From Thiogranum sp. (lineage in GTDB: Bacteria > Pseudomonadota > Gammaproteobacteria > DSM-19610): DNA of 64,000 bases. The stretch spans positions 121,144 to 185,143 of the forward strand of contig JASBSS010000036.1 in assembly GCA_030148805.1 (NCBI GenBank). Direction: 5' to 3'. Made by a program: the position numbers and the translations under genes. The notes below the pieces were generated by a model. The model was not told the origin of the DNA and did not search any database. It was given only the letters and a program-made list of their open reading frames with translations. Shown here piece after piece: positions 54,416 through 64,000 of this stretch; the stretch's first letter is position 1, and each line of letters opens with the position of its first letter.

Positions 54416-56221
54416 ATGCACAGGCGCCATACCGAATTGCCGTCGGCGCGGGGCAACGACATTAAAACCCTGAAATCGCTGGCACCTTTCCTCTGGGACT
54501 ATCGCGGGCGCGTGGCCCTGGCGGTGGCCGCGCTGGTGTTGTCGAAAATCGCCAACGTCGGCATACCCCTGGTGCTCAAGGACATTGTCGATGCCCTTAG
54601 CGCCAGCCACGCGCCCCTGGTCCTGCCGCTGGCCCTGCTGCTGGGCTACGGCGCCCTGCGCCTGGCCAGCTCGCTGTTCAACGAACTGCGCGACTCGGTG
54701 TTCGCCCGCGTGCGCCACGGCGCCATGCGCCAGGTGTCCACCCGGGTCCTGGAACAACTCCACCGCCTGTCGCTGCGCTACCACCTGGAGCGCAAGACCG
54801 GTGGCATCTCCCGCGATCTGGAGCGCGGCGCGCGCAGCGTCAGCTCGCTGCTCAACTACATGGCCTTCAGCATCCTGCCGACGCTGATCGAGGTGACGTT
54901 GATCGCCGGCATCCTGTTGCGCGACTACGACCCCTGGTTTGCCGTGATCACCTTCGGCTCGGTGATCGTGTATATCTTCTTCACCCTGAAGATCACCGAA
55001 TGGCGCATGAAGTACCGCGTCAGCATGAACGCCAGCGACTCGCAGGCCAACACCCAGGCGGTGGACAGCCTGATCAACTATGAGACGGTGAAGTATTTCG
55101 GCAACGAGGCGCACGAGTTGCACCGCTACAACCGCTCCCTGGAGCGCTGGGAGGACTCGGCGGTCAAGAGCCAGACCTCGATGTCGGCGCTCAACGTGGG
55201 ACAATCGGCCATCATCGCCGCGGGCGTCACGCTGATCATGATTCTGGCCGCGCGCGGCGTGGTGGCGGGCACCCTGACCATCGGCGATTTGGTTTTAATC
55301 AACGCGTTTTTGCTGCAATTGTTCATCCCCCTGAATTTTCTCGGCATCGTCTACAGCCAGTTGAAACATGCCATTGCCGATATGCGCGCCATGTTCGACG
55401 TCATGGAACTCGAGCCGGAGATCCGCGACCGCGAGGGCGCCGCCGCGCTGGAGGTGGGAACCGGCGAAGTCCGCTTCGAGCGCGTGGATTTCGCCTATGA
55501 CAGGCAACGCCCGATCCTGCATGGGGTAAGCTTCAGCATACCGGCCGGCCAGAAAGTGGCGGTGGTCGGTCCGAGCGGGGCCGGCAAATCGACCTTGGCG
55601 CGCTTGCTGTTTCGTTTCTATGACGTGGACGCGGGACGTATTCTGATCAACGGCCAGGACATCCGTGACGTGACCCAGCAGAGCCTGCGCGCCGCGATCG
55701 GCATCGTGCCGCAGGACACAGTGCTGTTCAACGACACCCTGCGCTACAACATCGCCTATGCACGGCCCGAGGCCGACCAGGGACAGATCGAGGCGGCCGC
55801 GCGGGCGGCCAATATCCATGACTTCATCGTCAGTCTGCCCAAGGGTTACGAGACACTGGTCGGCGAGCGCGGGCTGAAACTCTCAGGCGGTGAAAAACAG
55901 CGCGTGGCCATCGCGCGGGCGATTCTCAAGAATCCGAAAATCCTGGTCTTCGACGAGGCCACCTCCAGCCTCGACAGCCACTCCGAGCAGGTCATTCTGG
56001 ACAGTCTGCGCACCGCCGCGCTGGACCACACCACCCTGGTGATCGCCCACCGCCTGTCGACCATCGTCGACGCCGATCGGATCCTGGTCATGGAAGCGGG
56101 CCGCGTGGTGGAACAGGGTCGTCACGGCGAGTTGCTCGAACGAGACGGCCTATACACCCGTTTGTGGGAGCTGCAAAAACAGGAAGAACACGAACTGGCG
56201 GTGGCGCCGGCCGAGCCCTGA
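54416..56221 (+). CDS. ATM1-type ABC exporter, fused permease and ATPase
   Basis: The protein has 601 residues from ATG 54416. Six TM segments fill the first half ([50 protein letters not shown]); the second half is the ATPase with Walker [10 protein letters not shown], signature [15 protein letters not shown] and Walker [24 protein letters not shown] is typical of the Atm1/HMT1 branch, which exports glutathione-linked or persulfidated compounds and metals. A TACAAT lies 8 bp before the ATG and would give a very short leader. It is convergent with the PilZ gene, 1 bp apart. Confidence 0.92.
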   Translation: MHRRHTELPSARGNDIKTLKSLAPFLWDYRGRVALAVAALVLSKIANVGIPLVLKDIVDALSASHAPLVLPLALLLGYGALRLASSLFNELRDSVFARVRHGAMRQVSTRVLEQLHRLSLRYHLERKTGGISRDLERGARSVSSLLNYMAFSILPTLIEVTLIAGILLRDYDPWFAVITFGSVIVYIFFTLKITEWRMKYRVSMNASDSQANTQAVDSLINYETVKYFGNEAHELHRYNRSLERWEDSAVKSQTSMSALNVGQSAIIAAGVTLIMILAARGVVAGTLTIGDLVLINAFLLQLFIPLNFLGIVYSQLKHAIADMRAMFDVMELEPEIRDREGAAALEVGTGEVRFERVDFAYDRQRPILHGVSFSIPAGQKVAVVGPSGAGKSTLARLLFRFYDVDAGRILINGQDIRDVTQQSLRAAIGIVPQDTVLFNDTLRYNIAYARPEADQGQIEAAARAANIHDFIVSLPKGYETLVGERGLKLSGGEKQRVAIARAILKNPKILVFDEATSSLDSHSEQVILDSLRTAALDHTTLVIAHRLSTIVDADRILVMEAGRVVEQGRHGELLERDGLYTRLWELQKQEEHELAVAPAEP

Positions 56222-56222
56222 A

Positions 56223-56810
56223 TCAGGCGTCGTTTTCGGAACGCAGCGCGCGCAGCTGCTCGGTCTCCTTGGCCATGATGTGGCGCACCAGCAATTCGCG
56301 ATCGGCCTCGCGCAGGTGTTCGTACTCCACGGCGATCAACCAGGGAAACTCGCTGCGTTCATCGGGCTGGTGTTCGCAGGAGATCACCCGACTGATGGTG
56401 AGAATCCCCACCAGGGACGGAAACAGCACCATGCGCAGCTCCAGCAGACTGCCGACGCTGATCTCCTGTTGAGCCCGAAACGCCAACCCGCCGGCGCTCA
56501 GAATCACTTCGCGCGACGGCTGGTCGTTGACGTGCATCTCCTCGCTGACAAACAACTGGGCGATCATGTTCAGCTTGTTGTCGAGTGCGTGCAGACAACG
56601 CGCCAGCTCGGGTGAATCGTGCTGAACCTTGTGAATGGCATGGGCCATTTGCCGGCTGGTGGCGGCAAAACTCGAGGCGGCGGTGAAGCGGTCGACCAGG
56701 TGCGAGCGAATACGCTCCACCAAGGCATCCACCTCCTCGGCGGCGACCGGACGGTAGTCCAGCGCGATTTCATCCTCAATGCGAAAATATTCTCTGCGTT
56801 CGTCAGTCAT
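56223..56810 (-). CDS. PilZ-domain protein at the end of the pomAB operon
   Basis: The protein has 195 residues. DERREYFRIEDEIALDYR at the start is the PilZ RxxxR-like part, and VILSAGGLAFRAQQEISVGSLLELRMVL is the D/N-x-S-x-x-G region, here Ser-Ala-Gly-Gly and not the strict motif, with a helical insertion (60-110) between them. It probably binds or once bound cyclic di-GMP. It starts 14 bp from pomB, so it may tune the flagellar stator. Confidence 0.82.
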   Translation of the reverse strand: MTDERREYFRIEDEIALDYRPVAAEEVDALVERIRSHLVDRFTAASSFAATSRQMAHAIHKVQHDSPELARCLHALDNKLNMIAQLFVSEEMHVNDQPSREVILSAGGLAFRAQQEISVGSLLELRMVLFPSLVGILTISRVISCEHQPDERSEFPWLIAVEYEHLREADRELLVRHIMAKETEQLRALRSENDA

Positions 56811-56824
56811 GGCATTTCCCGGTG

Positions 56825-58114
56825 TTATTGACCCACCGCCCGGATCCCCAATCCAGCCCCCGGTTCGGCCGGCTGGGCGGCCGGCGGCTGCGCCGCAGAC
56901 GCGCCGGAGGACGTCGGGTCCGCAATCGATTTGACCCCGGAGCCCTTCCCTGGGGGCTGAGTTTGACCCCGCGAGGGGGTGGCTGGCAAGCCAGCCGCGG
57001 GGACGACGGTCTGTGCCCCGCTGATCCGGGTATCGGCCAGTTTGTCCTTGCCCTGTTGCAGGATGATCTCCACCCGCCGGTTCTTCGCCCGGTTGGCGGC
57101 GCTGTCATTCTTGACCATCGGCTCCGTGTCGGCATAACCCTGAATGAGCAACCGGTTCGGCGCCAAGCCCGCCGAGCGCATCATCGCATGCGCCACCGAG
57201 ACCGCGCGCGCCGCCGACAGCTCCCAGTTCGAGCGGAACTGTTCGTTGTTGATCGGCACGTTGTCGCTATGTCCGGCGATGATGATTTTCCCCTCGGATC
57301 CTTTGAGAATCTGCGCCACCCGCGCCAGTATCGGTACGAAACCACCTTTCAGTTCCGCCTGCCCCGAGGCGAACGAGGCCTTCTCGCGCACCCGGATGAT
57401 GACCTTCTGGTCGGCGGTCTCGACATCGACACTCCCGGCCTTGATCTCCTTTCCGAGGGCCTCGCTGATCAGCCTGGCGCTGCGTTGGAGCTTGCGCAGC
57501 TCGCGGGCCGCCTCGCGGTCGGCGAGCATACGATCCAGCGTTTTGGGATCCACCGTCACCCCCTTGGGCGCGGCGCTGGGGGCCGCCGGGGACGCCACGC
57601 CCCGCGCCTCGGCCTTGATTTTTTCCTGCAGGCGTTCGCGTGCCAGCGCCTTGGCGGTGGCCAGCTCCTGTAACTGCGTTTTCGACAAGCCGTCGGTTTG
57701 CGCGCTGCGTTGCTGCTCCGACGGCTTGTAGGTCTTGTCCTTGTCCGGCACCTGATCGGCCGCGGGTGTGGGCACCGGGCGGCGGCGCTCCTTGCCCAGA
57801 TCGAGATTGACGCGGAAATCGTCCGTCGTCATCTGGCGGATCACGTTGAGCGAGGTCGGCTCGGGACGTCCCGGGCTGAATTCGCGGGCGATGATGTTGA
57901 TGCCCTTGGGCGGTTCGCGGGTGCGGATCTCCCGTTGCACGCCGAAGGCGTCCTTGAGGGAACCGGCCAGTTCCTTGTACTTGGAGACGTCCATTTCGGA
58001 AAACGACAACAGCAGAACGAAGAAGCACATCAGCAGCGACATGAGGTCGGCGAAGGTCATCACCCATGGAGGCGCCCCTTCGGAATTGTTCGCGCGAGGA
58101 GATTCGTTGGACAT
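56825..58114 (-). CDS. pomB: Flagellar stator protein PomB (MotB family)
   Basis: PomB anchors the stator to peptidoglycan. The protein has 429 residues, longer than usual because of a low-complexity middle and tail. The single TM helix with ion-binding Asp23 is PPWVMTFADLMSLLMCFFVL, strongly like Vibrio PomB. The OmpA-like domain includes IIAGHSDNVPINNEQFRSNWELS. Sodium use is inferred from PomB similarity only. It is 35 bp downstream of pomA. Confidence 0.92.
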   Translation of the reverse strand: MSNESPRANNSEGAPPWVMTFADLMSLLMCFFVLLLSFSEMDVSKYKELAGSLKDAFGVQREIRTREPPKGINIIAREFSPGRPEPTSLNVIRQMTTDDFRVNLDLGKERRRPVPTPAADQVPDKDKTYKPSEQQRSAQTDGLSKTQLQELATAKALARERLQEKIKAEARGVASPAAPSAAPKGVTVDPKTLDRMLADREAARELRKLQRSARLISEALGKEIKAGSVDVETADQKVIIRVREKASFASGQAELKGGFVPILARVAQILKGSEGKIIIAGHSDNVPINNEQFRSNWELSAARAVSVAHAMMRSAGLAPNRLLIQGYADTEPMVKNDSAANRAKNRRVEIILQQGKDKLADTRISGAQTVVPAAGLPATPSRGQTQPPGKGSGVKSIADPTSSGASAAQPPAAQPAEPGAGLGIRAVGQ

Positions 58115-58149
58115 AGCCGCCGATCCGTCCTGGCCGCCCGCTACGGAGC

Positions 58150-58926
58150 TCAGGCCGCGTCGGCCTGGGACTCGCCCACGCTATCGCGCTTGCTGCTGGG
58201 CAGGAAGGTCTTCAACAGCTCTTCCATAACCCGCGGATTCAAACCCTCCTGGATCGAACTGATGGTCTCCAGGATCAACGCCTTGTTGAGGCGCTCCTCC
58301 TGGCTGCGGTGGGCCAGCTTGTCGGCCACCGGCAGCGCGAAGGCATTGGCGATGATCGCCCCGTACAGGGTGGTCAACAGCGCCACCGCCATGGCCGGAC
58401 CGATGGCCTTGGGGTCGTCCATCGCCGAGAGCATCTGCACCAGACCGATCAGCGTGCCGATCATTCCCATGGCCGGCGCCACGTCGCCGATGGCCTTGAA
58501 GATCGCGCGGCCACGCTCGTGACGCTCGATGGTCATGTTGATGTCCTTGCTGAGCATGGTGCGCACGAACTCCGGTTCATGGCCGTCCACGCTCAGCTGG
58601 ATACCACGCTTGAGAAATTCATTGTCGATGTCCTGGCCTTCGAGCCCCAGGACGCCTTCCTTTCGCGCGATGTGGGCCAGCTGCACGCCCTCCTCGATCA
58701 ATTTCATCGGATCCTCGGGCTTGTTGAAAAATGCCTTGGTGGCGACCTTGAACGCGGTGAGGAAATGCCCGAGAGGGAATTTAATCAGCACGGCGAACAG
58801 GGTGCCGCCGCCGACGATCAACAAGGAGGGTATGTTGAGGAAGATGATCGCGCTGCCACCGACGACGATGGCGGAAACGATGATGCCGAAAGCCCCCAAA
58901 ACTCCGACAAGGGTGGCGAGGTCCAT
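58150..58926 (-). CDS. pomA: Flagellar stator protein PomA (MotA family)
   Basis: The protein has 258 residues with four TM helices (VGVLGAFGIIVSAIVVGG, PSLLIVGGGTLFAVLIKFPLG and the pair GMIGTLIGLVQMLSAM and VALLTTLYGAIIANAFALP). The cytoplasmic loop has RHERGRAIFKAIGDVAPAMG. Its length and pattern match PomA more than E. coli MotA (295). GAGGGAG precedes the start. First gene of pomA-pomB-pilZ; no other flagellar genes are in the window. Confidence 0.94.
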   Translation of the reverse strand: MDLATLVGVLGAFGIIVSAIVVGGSAIIFLNIPSLLIVGGGTLFAVLIKFPLGHFLTAFKVATKAFFNKPEDPMKLIEEGVQLAHIARKEGVLGLEGQDIDNEFLKRGIQLSVDGHEPEFVRTMLSKDINMTIERHERGRAIFKAIGDVAPAMGMIGTLIGLVQMLSAMDDPKAIGPAMAVALLTTLYGAIIANAFALPVADKLAHRSQEERLNKALILETISSIQEGLNPRVMEELLKTFLPSSKRDSVGESQADAA

Positions 58927-59068
58927 GCAGGCTGACTCCCTCTGATTAGATTAGTGACTGTCTGTACCTCTATATCGCCGCACGCCCTGGATTCTTGAAC
59001 CTGGCGGTGTGATCAAGCCTGCAAGCCACGCCAATTCCCTTGCATCGAATCGGGTAGAATAGCGGCCC

Positions 59069-59920
59069 ATGGACACCAGCAAACGCAACATACTGATTAC
59101 CGGATGTTCCACCGGCATCGGCCACTGCGTGGCCCACGGCCTGCGGGCGCGCGGCTACGAGGTCATCGCCAGCGCCCGCAAAGGCACCGATGTGGAGCAT
59201 TTGCGAGCAGAAGGCTTCACCTGTCTGCAACTGGATCTGGACGAACCGGAATCGATAGCCGGGGCGGTGGAGGAACTCGCGCGCCTGACGGGGAAAAGGC
59301 TGTTCGCCCTGTTCAACAACGCCGGCTACGGACAACCGGGCGCGGTCGAGGATCTGAGCCGCGACGTGCTGCGGGCGCAGTTTGAAACCAATGTCTTCGG
59401 CACCCTGGAGCTGACCAACCGCGTATTGCCCTGGATGCGCGCGGCCGGCGAGGGACGCATCATTCAAAACAGCTCGGTGCTCGGCCTGGTGGCGCTGTCC
59501 TATCGCGGCGCCTACAACGCCAGCAAGTATGCGCTGGAGGGGCTGTACGACACCTTGCGGCTGGAACTGGCCGGCAGCGGTGTCTACGCCGTGCTGATCG
59601 AACCGGGGCCGATCCGCAGCCGCTTCCGCGCCAATGCCCTGGCCGCCTGGCGGCGCAATATCGATTGCGAAAACAGCTTTCACCGTGAACCGTACCTGGC
59701 CACCGAGCGGAGATTGTCGGGGCAGGCGCGGGCGGTACCCTTTACCCTGGACCCCGACGCGGTGCTGGAAAAAGTCATCCTCGCGCTGGAACGCACGCCG
59801 CCGCGAGCGCGCTATTTCGTCACCTTCCCCACCTGGTTGTTCGCCACCCTGCGCCGCCTGCTGAGCACGCGCGCGCTCGATCGCGTCTTACTGCACGTCT
59901 CGCGCGGCGAGCAGAAATAA
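59069..59920 (+). CDS. Short-chain dehydrogenase/reductase
   Basis: The protein has 283 residues. The nucleotide site is ILITGCSTGIGHCVA, the structural NNAGYGQPG is present, and the active site is Ser in NSSVLG with YRGAYNASKYALEG (Tyr-x-x-x-Lys). It resembles the classical 'SDR of unknown substrate' found across Proteobacteria, possibly acting on steroid, retinol or fatty alcohol-like molecules. It stands alone, divergent from pomA. Confidence 0.88.
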   Translation: MDTSKRNILITGCSTGIGHCVAHGLRARGYEVIASARKGTDVEHLRAEGFTCLQLDLDEPESIAGAVEELARLTGKRLFALFNNAGYGQPGAVEDLSRDVLRAQFETNVFGTLELTNRVLPWMRAAGEGRIIQNSSVLGLVALSYRGAYNASKYALEGLYDTLRLELAGSGVYAVLIEPGPIRSRFRANALAAWRRNIDCENSFHREPYLATERRLSGQARAVPFTLDPDAVLEKVILALERTPPRARYFVTFPTWLFATLRRLLSTRALDRVLLHVSRGEQK

Positions 59921-59943
59921 AAAACCCGTCGGCGGCGACGGGT
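59915..59943 (-). terminator. Intrinsic terminator for the outer-membrane protein gene, overlapping the SDR stop
   Basis: ACCCGTCG-GCGG-CGACGGGT is an 8-bp stem; in minus sense it is followed by UUUUUAUUU. It covers the last bases of the SDR gene on the + strand. Confidence 0.85.
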
Positions 59944-59974
59944 CGAAACGAAGTCTGTGAACCCAGCGACCGGA

Positions 59975-60565
59975 TCAGAACTTCAGGCGCACCCCGGCGA
60001 AATAATCGCTGTCGTCGCTGCTCTGACTGGTCTTGACGCTGATGTCGAAATTACGGGTGATCCTGAACACCGGGTTGACCACCACGAACGCGGCGTCGAT
60101 GCTGCCCGAGCGATATTCACCGGCCAGGTTCAACTCGACCCTTTTCAGCATCTGCCAACGCATGCCGCCGGCATAGATCCAACCGATGTCGGTGCGCGAG
60201 CGATCGCCATTGAACTTGGTGTTCGAATACAGCACTTCCGCGTAGACGTCGAGTTTTTTCAGCACCTCATAGTGCGGGCGCATACCGAGCTGGAAACTGT
60301 TCATGTCCGGGTCGCCCGAGGGATCCTGAACCTTGGGGTAGTTGTCCGTCCAGCCCCGGGTATACCGGGCACGCAGCGCCAACAGATCGAACACCCCGAA
60401 GGAGGCGTCGACGGTGGCCCCCGCCATATCGAAGTCGTCGCCGTTGAACTTGGTATAGCCGACGTCGGCGTAACTGTACTCCAACCCCTTGGCGGCCAGC
60501 CCCGGGCTGACCAATAAGGCAAACATGGAAACGAGCAGAGCCCTGATGGCTTTCTTAGAATGCAT
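59975..60565 (-). CDS. Small outer-membrane beta-barrel protein
   Basis: The protein has 196 residues. A signal peptide ends at SPGLAAKG, and alternating strands follow (LEYSYADVGYTKFNGDDF, AGATVDASFGVFDLLALRARYTRGW, FDISVKTSQSSDDSDYFAGVRLKF). The last residue is Phe, the BAM recognition signal. About eight strands fit an OmpA/OmpX-size barrel. The family is not recognised. It has its own terminator. Confidence 0.8.
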   Translation of the reverse strand: MHSKKAIRALLVSMFALLVSPGLAAKGLEYSYADVGYTKFNGDDFDMAGATVDASFGVFDLLALRARYTRGWTDNYPKVQDPSGDPDMNSFQLGMRPHYEVLKKLDVYAEVLYSNTKFNGDRSRTDIGWIYAGGMRWQMLKRVELNLAGEYRSGSIDAAFVVVNPVFRITRNFDISVKTSQSSDDSDYFAGVRLKF

Positions 60566-60659
60566 TTGCTTCTCCTCCTGACTATTATTCTGGTCCGGCT
60601 GATGCCAAGGACCGAATCATACTACGGATTCGAAGCAGCGCCTTCAAGCGGAAATAGCC

Positions 60660-60691
60660 GGCAAAAGGCGCCGAAACACGCGCCTTTTGCC
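60660..60691 (-). terminator. Stem-loop after clpB
   Basis: GGCAAAAGGCGC / GCGCCTTTTGCC form a 12-bp exact stem with an 8-nt loop 29 bp past the clpB stop. The U-rich part lies in the stem, not after it, so termination efficiency is unsure. Confidence 0.65.
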
Positions 60692-60719
60692 GTTATCGCG
60701 GCGGTTTTCGGCGCGCCGC

Positions 60720-63326
<2,607 letters not shown>

Positions 63327-63650
63327 CGCAAAGGGTCTCCAAGCGTAATTACAATTTCAAATGGGACTTTGAGTAGGTACTAGCAGGACATCGAACTCCC
63401 GTCTGCTCAAATATCAACCCGCAACGACGCCAGCCTCTAAATAGAGCCATCCTCTAAATAGAAAAGCCATTCTCGTCCTGACATAAATCAGTGGGTGGGC
63501 CGATCTGCTTCCTATGGTACGCTCGTATCGCCAGATGACTGTCGAGTCGGCGAGGATAGCGGAAATGGCATTGAAATGCGGCTCTCGCGAGTTTACGAAC
63601 GGAGGCGCAGTCAGCGATTTCACCCGTTCGAAACTTTGATGGAGGTGGTG
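63327..63650. other. Gene-free interval, 324 bp
   Basis: It lies between divergent clpB and the DUF5335-type gene and is visibly richer in A+T. It must carry both promoters; none matches a consensus well. A short imperfect tandem duplication (CCTCTAAATAG twice) is at 63434-63470. Confidence 0.6.
63434..63470. repeat. Imperfect two-copy tandem repeat
   Basis: CCTCTAAATAGAGCCAT is followed directly by CCTCTAAATAGAAAAGCCAT; the copies differ by a 3-nt insertion. It may be a recent slip duplication. Confidence 0.6.
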
Positions 63651-63989
63651 ATGGAGCAAATTGCCAAAAACGAGTGGGCAGAATTGTGCGATCGCATTAG
63701 CAAGCGGTTGCTTGGCCTGCGCGCCGAAATCGAGGTCCAATCGCTGGATTTGGGCGATCAGATCGAGGCCGAATTTCTTCCAATCCTAGGTATCACCTAT
63801 GATCACAAAGACGATGTCGTGGTCATCGCCCTTGAGGGGCTTGCTCACCTGATCCCGCACCCGGTCGATATCCAGACCAAAGGCTACGACGATAATATCG
63901 AGGCAGTCCTTATTGTGGACAAGGAAGGTGTGCGGCATCTCACATCATTCCGGGAGCCGCTTAAGTTGCCACCCCCGCTTGCCGAGTAA
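63651..63989 (+). CDS. DUF5335-type small protein
   Basis: The protein has 112 residues from ATG 63651, preceded by GGAGGTGGTG; in-frame starts as far up as 63495 lack a ribosome site. It reads MEQIAKNEWAELCDRISKRL, then YDHKDDVVVIALEGLAHLIPHPVDI and VDKEGVRHLTSF, as in DUF5335 proteins, whose function is unknown. It is a small, soluble, acidic protein, divergent from clpB and at the right edge, so any downstream partner is unseen. Confidence 0.72.
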   Translation: MEQIAKNEWAELCDRISKRLLGLRAEIEVQSLDLGDQIEAEFLPILGITYDHKDDVVVIALEGLAHLIPHPVDIQTKGYDDNIEAVLIVDKEGVRHLTSFREPLKLPPPLAE

Positions 63990-64000
63990 GCTTCACTTCT

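Noticed and set aside
58944..58963. Third copy of the FadL-rhodanese operator, before pomA
   Set aside because: Only ATTAGTGA is shared, about 12 of 20 positions and no dyad, which is expected by chance.
63327..63400. Heat-shock (sigma-32) promoter of clpB
   Set aside because: A TCCCATTT resembles the -10, but no CTTGAA-like box sits 13-15 bp before it.

Overview
The window is about 64 kb of gene-dense DNA, high in G+C by eye. It looks like a chromosomal segment of a sulfur-oxidising gammaproteobacterium, Chromatiales-like in flavour. The evidence is a soxXYZA-soxB cluster, TusA and rhodanese genes, a YeeE/YedE thiosulfate-type transporter and two DsrC-family proteins, together with gammaproteobacterial hallmarks: GcvR, BamC, CpoB, GlrK-QseG-GlrR, and an aspS-nudB-yebC-ruvC-ruvA-ruvB and ybgC-tolQRAB-pal-cpoB-queE-queC order. 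I see no rRNA, CRISPR array, insertion sequence or prophage. One tRNA is present, tRNA-Lys(TTT).

Layout. Positions 1-14 kb hold housekeeping and signalling genes: the start of purL, a large chemoreceptor, an MBL hydrolase, bamC-dapA, a GalT-like transferase, gcvR-bcp, a PIN-PhoH ATPase, an AI-2E-type membrane protein, a LysR regulator and a second chemoreceptor. Positions 14-27 kb are the sulfur region: a secreted DUF302-like protein, two divergent FadL-type outer-membrane channels, a two-gene DUF488 cassette, tusA and a rhodanese, bepA, then soxXYZA and soxB. Positions 27-35.2 kb hold tRNA-Lys, the YedE transporter, queC/queE and the complete Tol-Pal operon. Positions 35.2-39.2 kb hold glrK-qseG-glrR plus an unannotated sigma-54 transcription unit. 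Positions 39-54 kb hold a DsrC-like gene, a HIT protein, a glycerophosphodiester/glycerol operon, a PDC-sensor protein, ruvB, a formaldehyde-detoxification cassette with a second DsrC-like gene, ruvA-ruvC-yebC, nadA, nudB, aspS and an FmdB protein. Positions 54-64 kb hold an ATM1-type ABC exporter, a PilZ protein with the pomAB flagellar stator, an SDR, an outer-membrane protein, clpB and a DUF5335-type gene.

How the genes work together. SoxAX, SoxYZ and SoxB would oxidise thiosulfate in the periplasm. SoxCD is not in the window, which fits a truncated Sox pathway that leaves sulfane sulfur. TusA, the rhodanese and the YedE transporter would move sulfur in the cytoplasm. A near-identical 20-bp palindrome lies at the rhodanese promoter and in the gap between the two FadL genes, suggesting that one regulator ties outer-membrane uptake to cytoplasmic sulfur handling.

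The strongest new observation is in the gap between glrR and the Tol-Pal operon (35.2-35.8 kb). It carries a perfect TGTC-N10-GACA site, a near-consensus sigma-54 promoter 87 bp downstream, and a strong intrinsic terminator about 290 nt further on. This looks like a GlrR-activated small RNA gene, analogous in arrangement to enterobacterial glmY but placed downstream of glrR.
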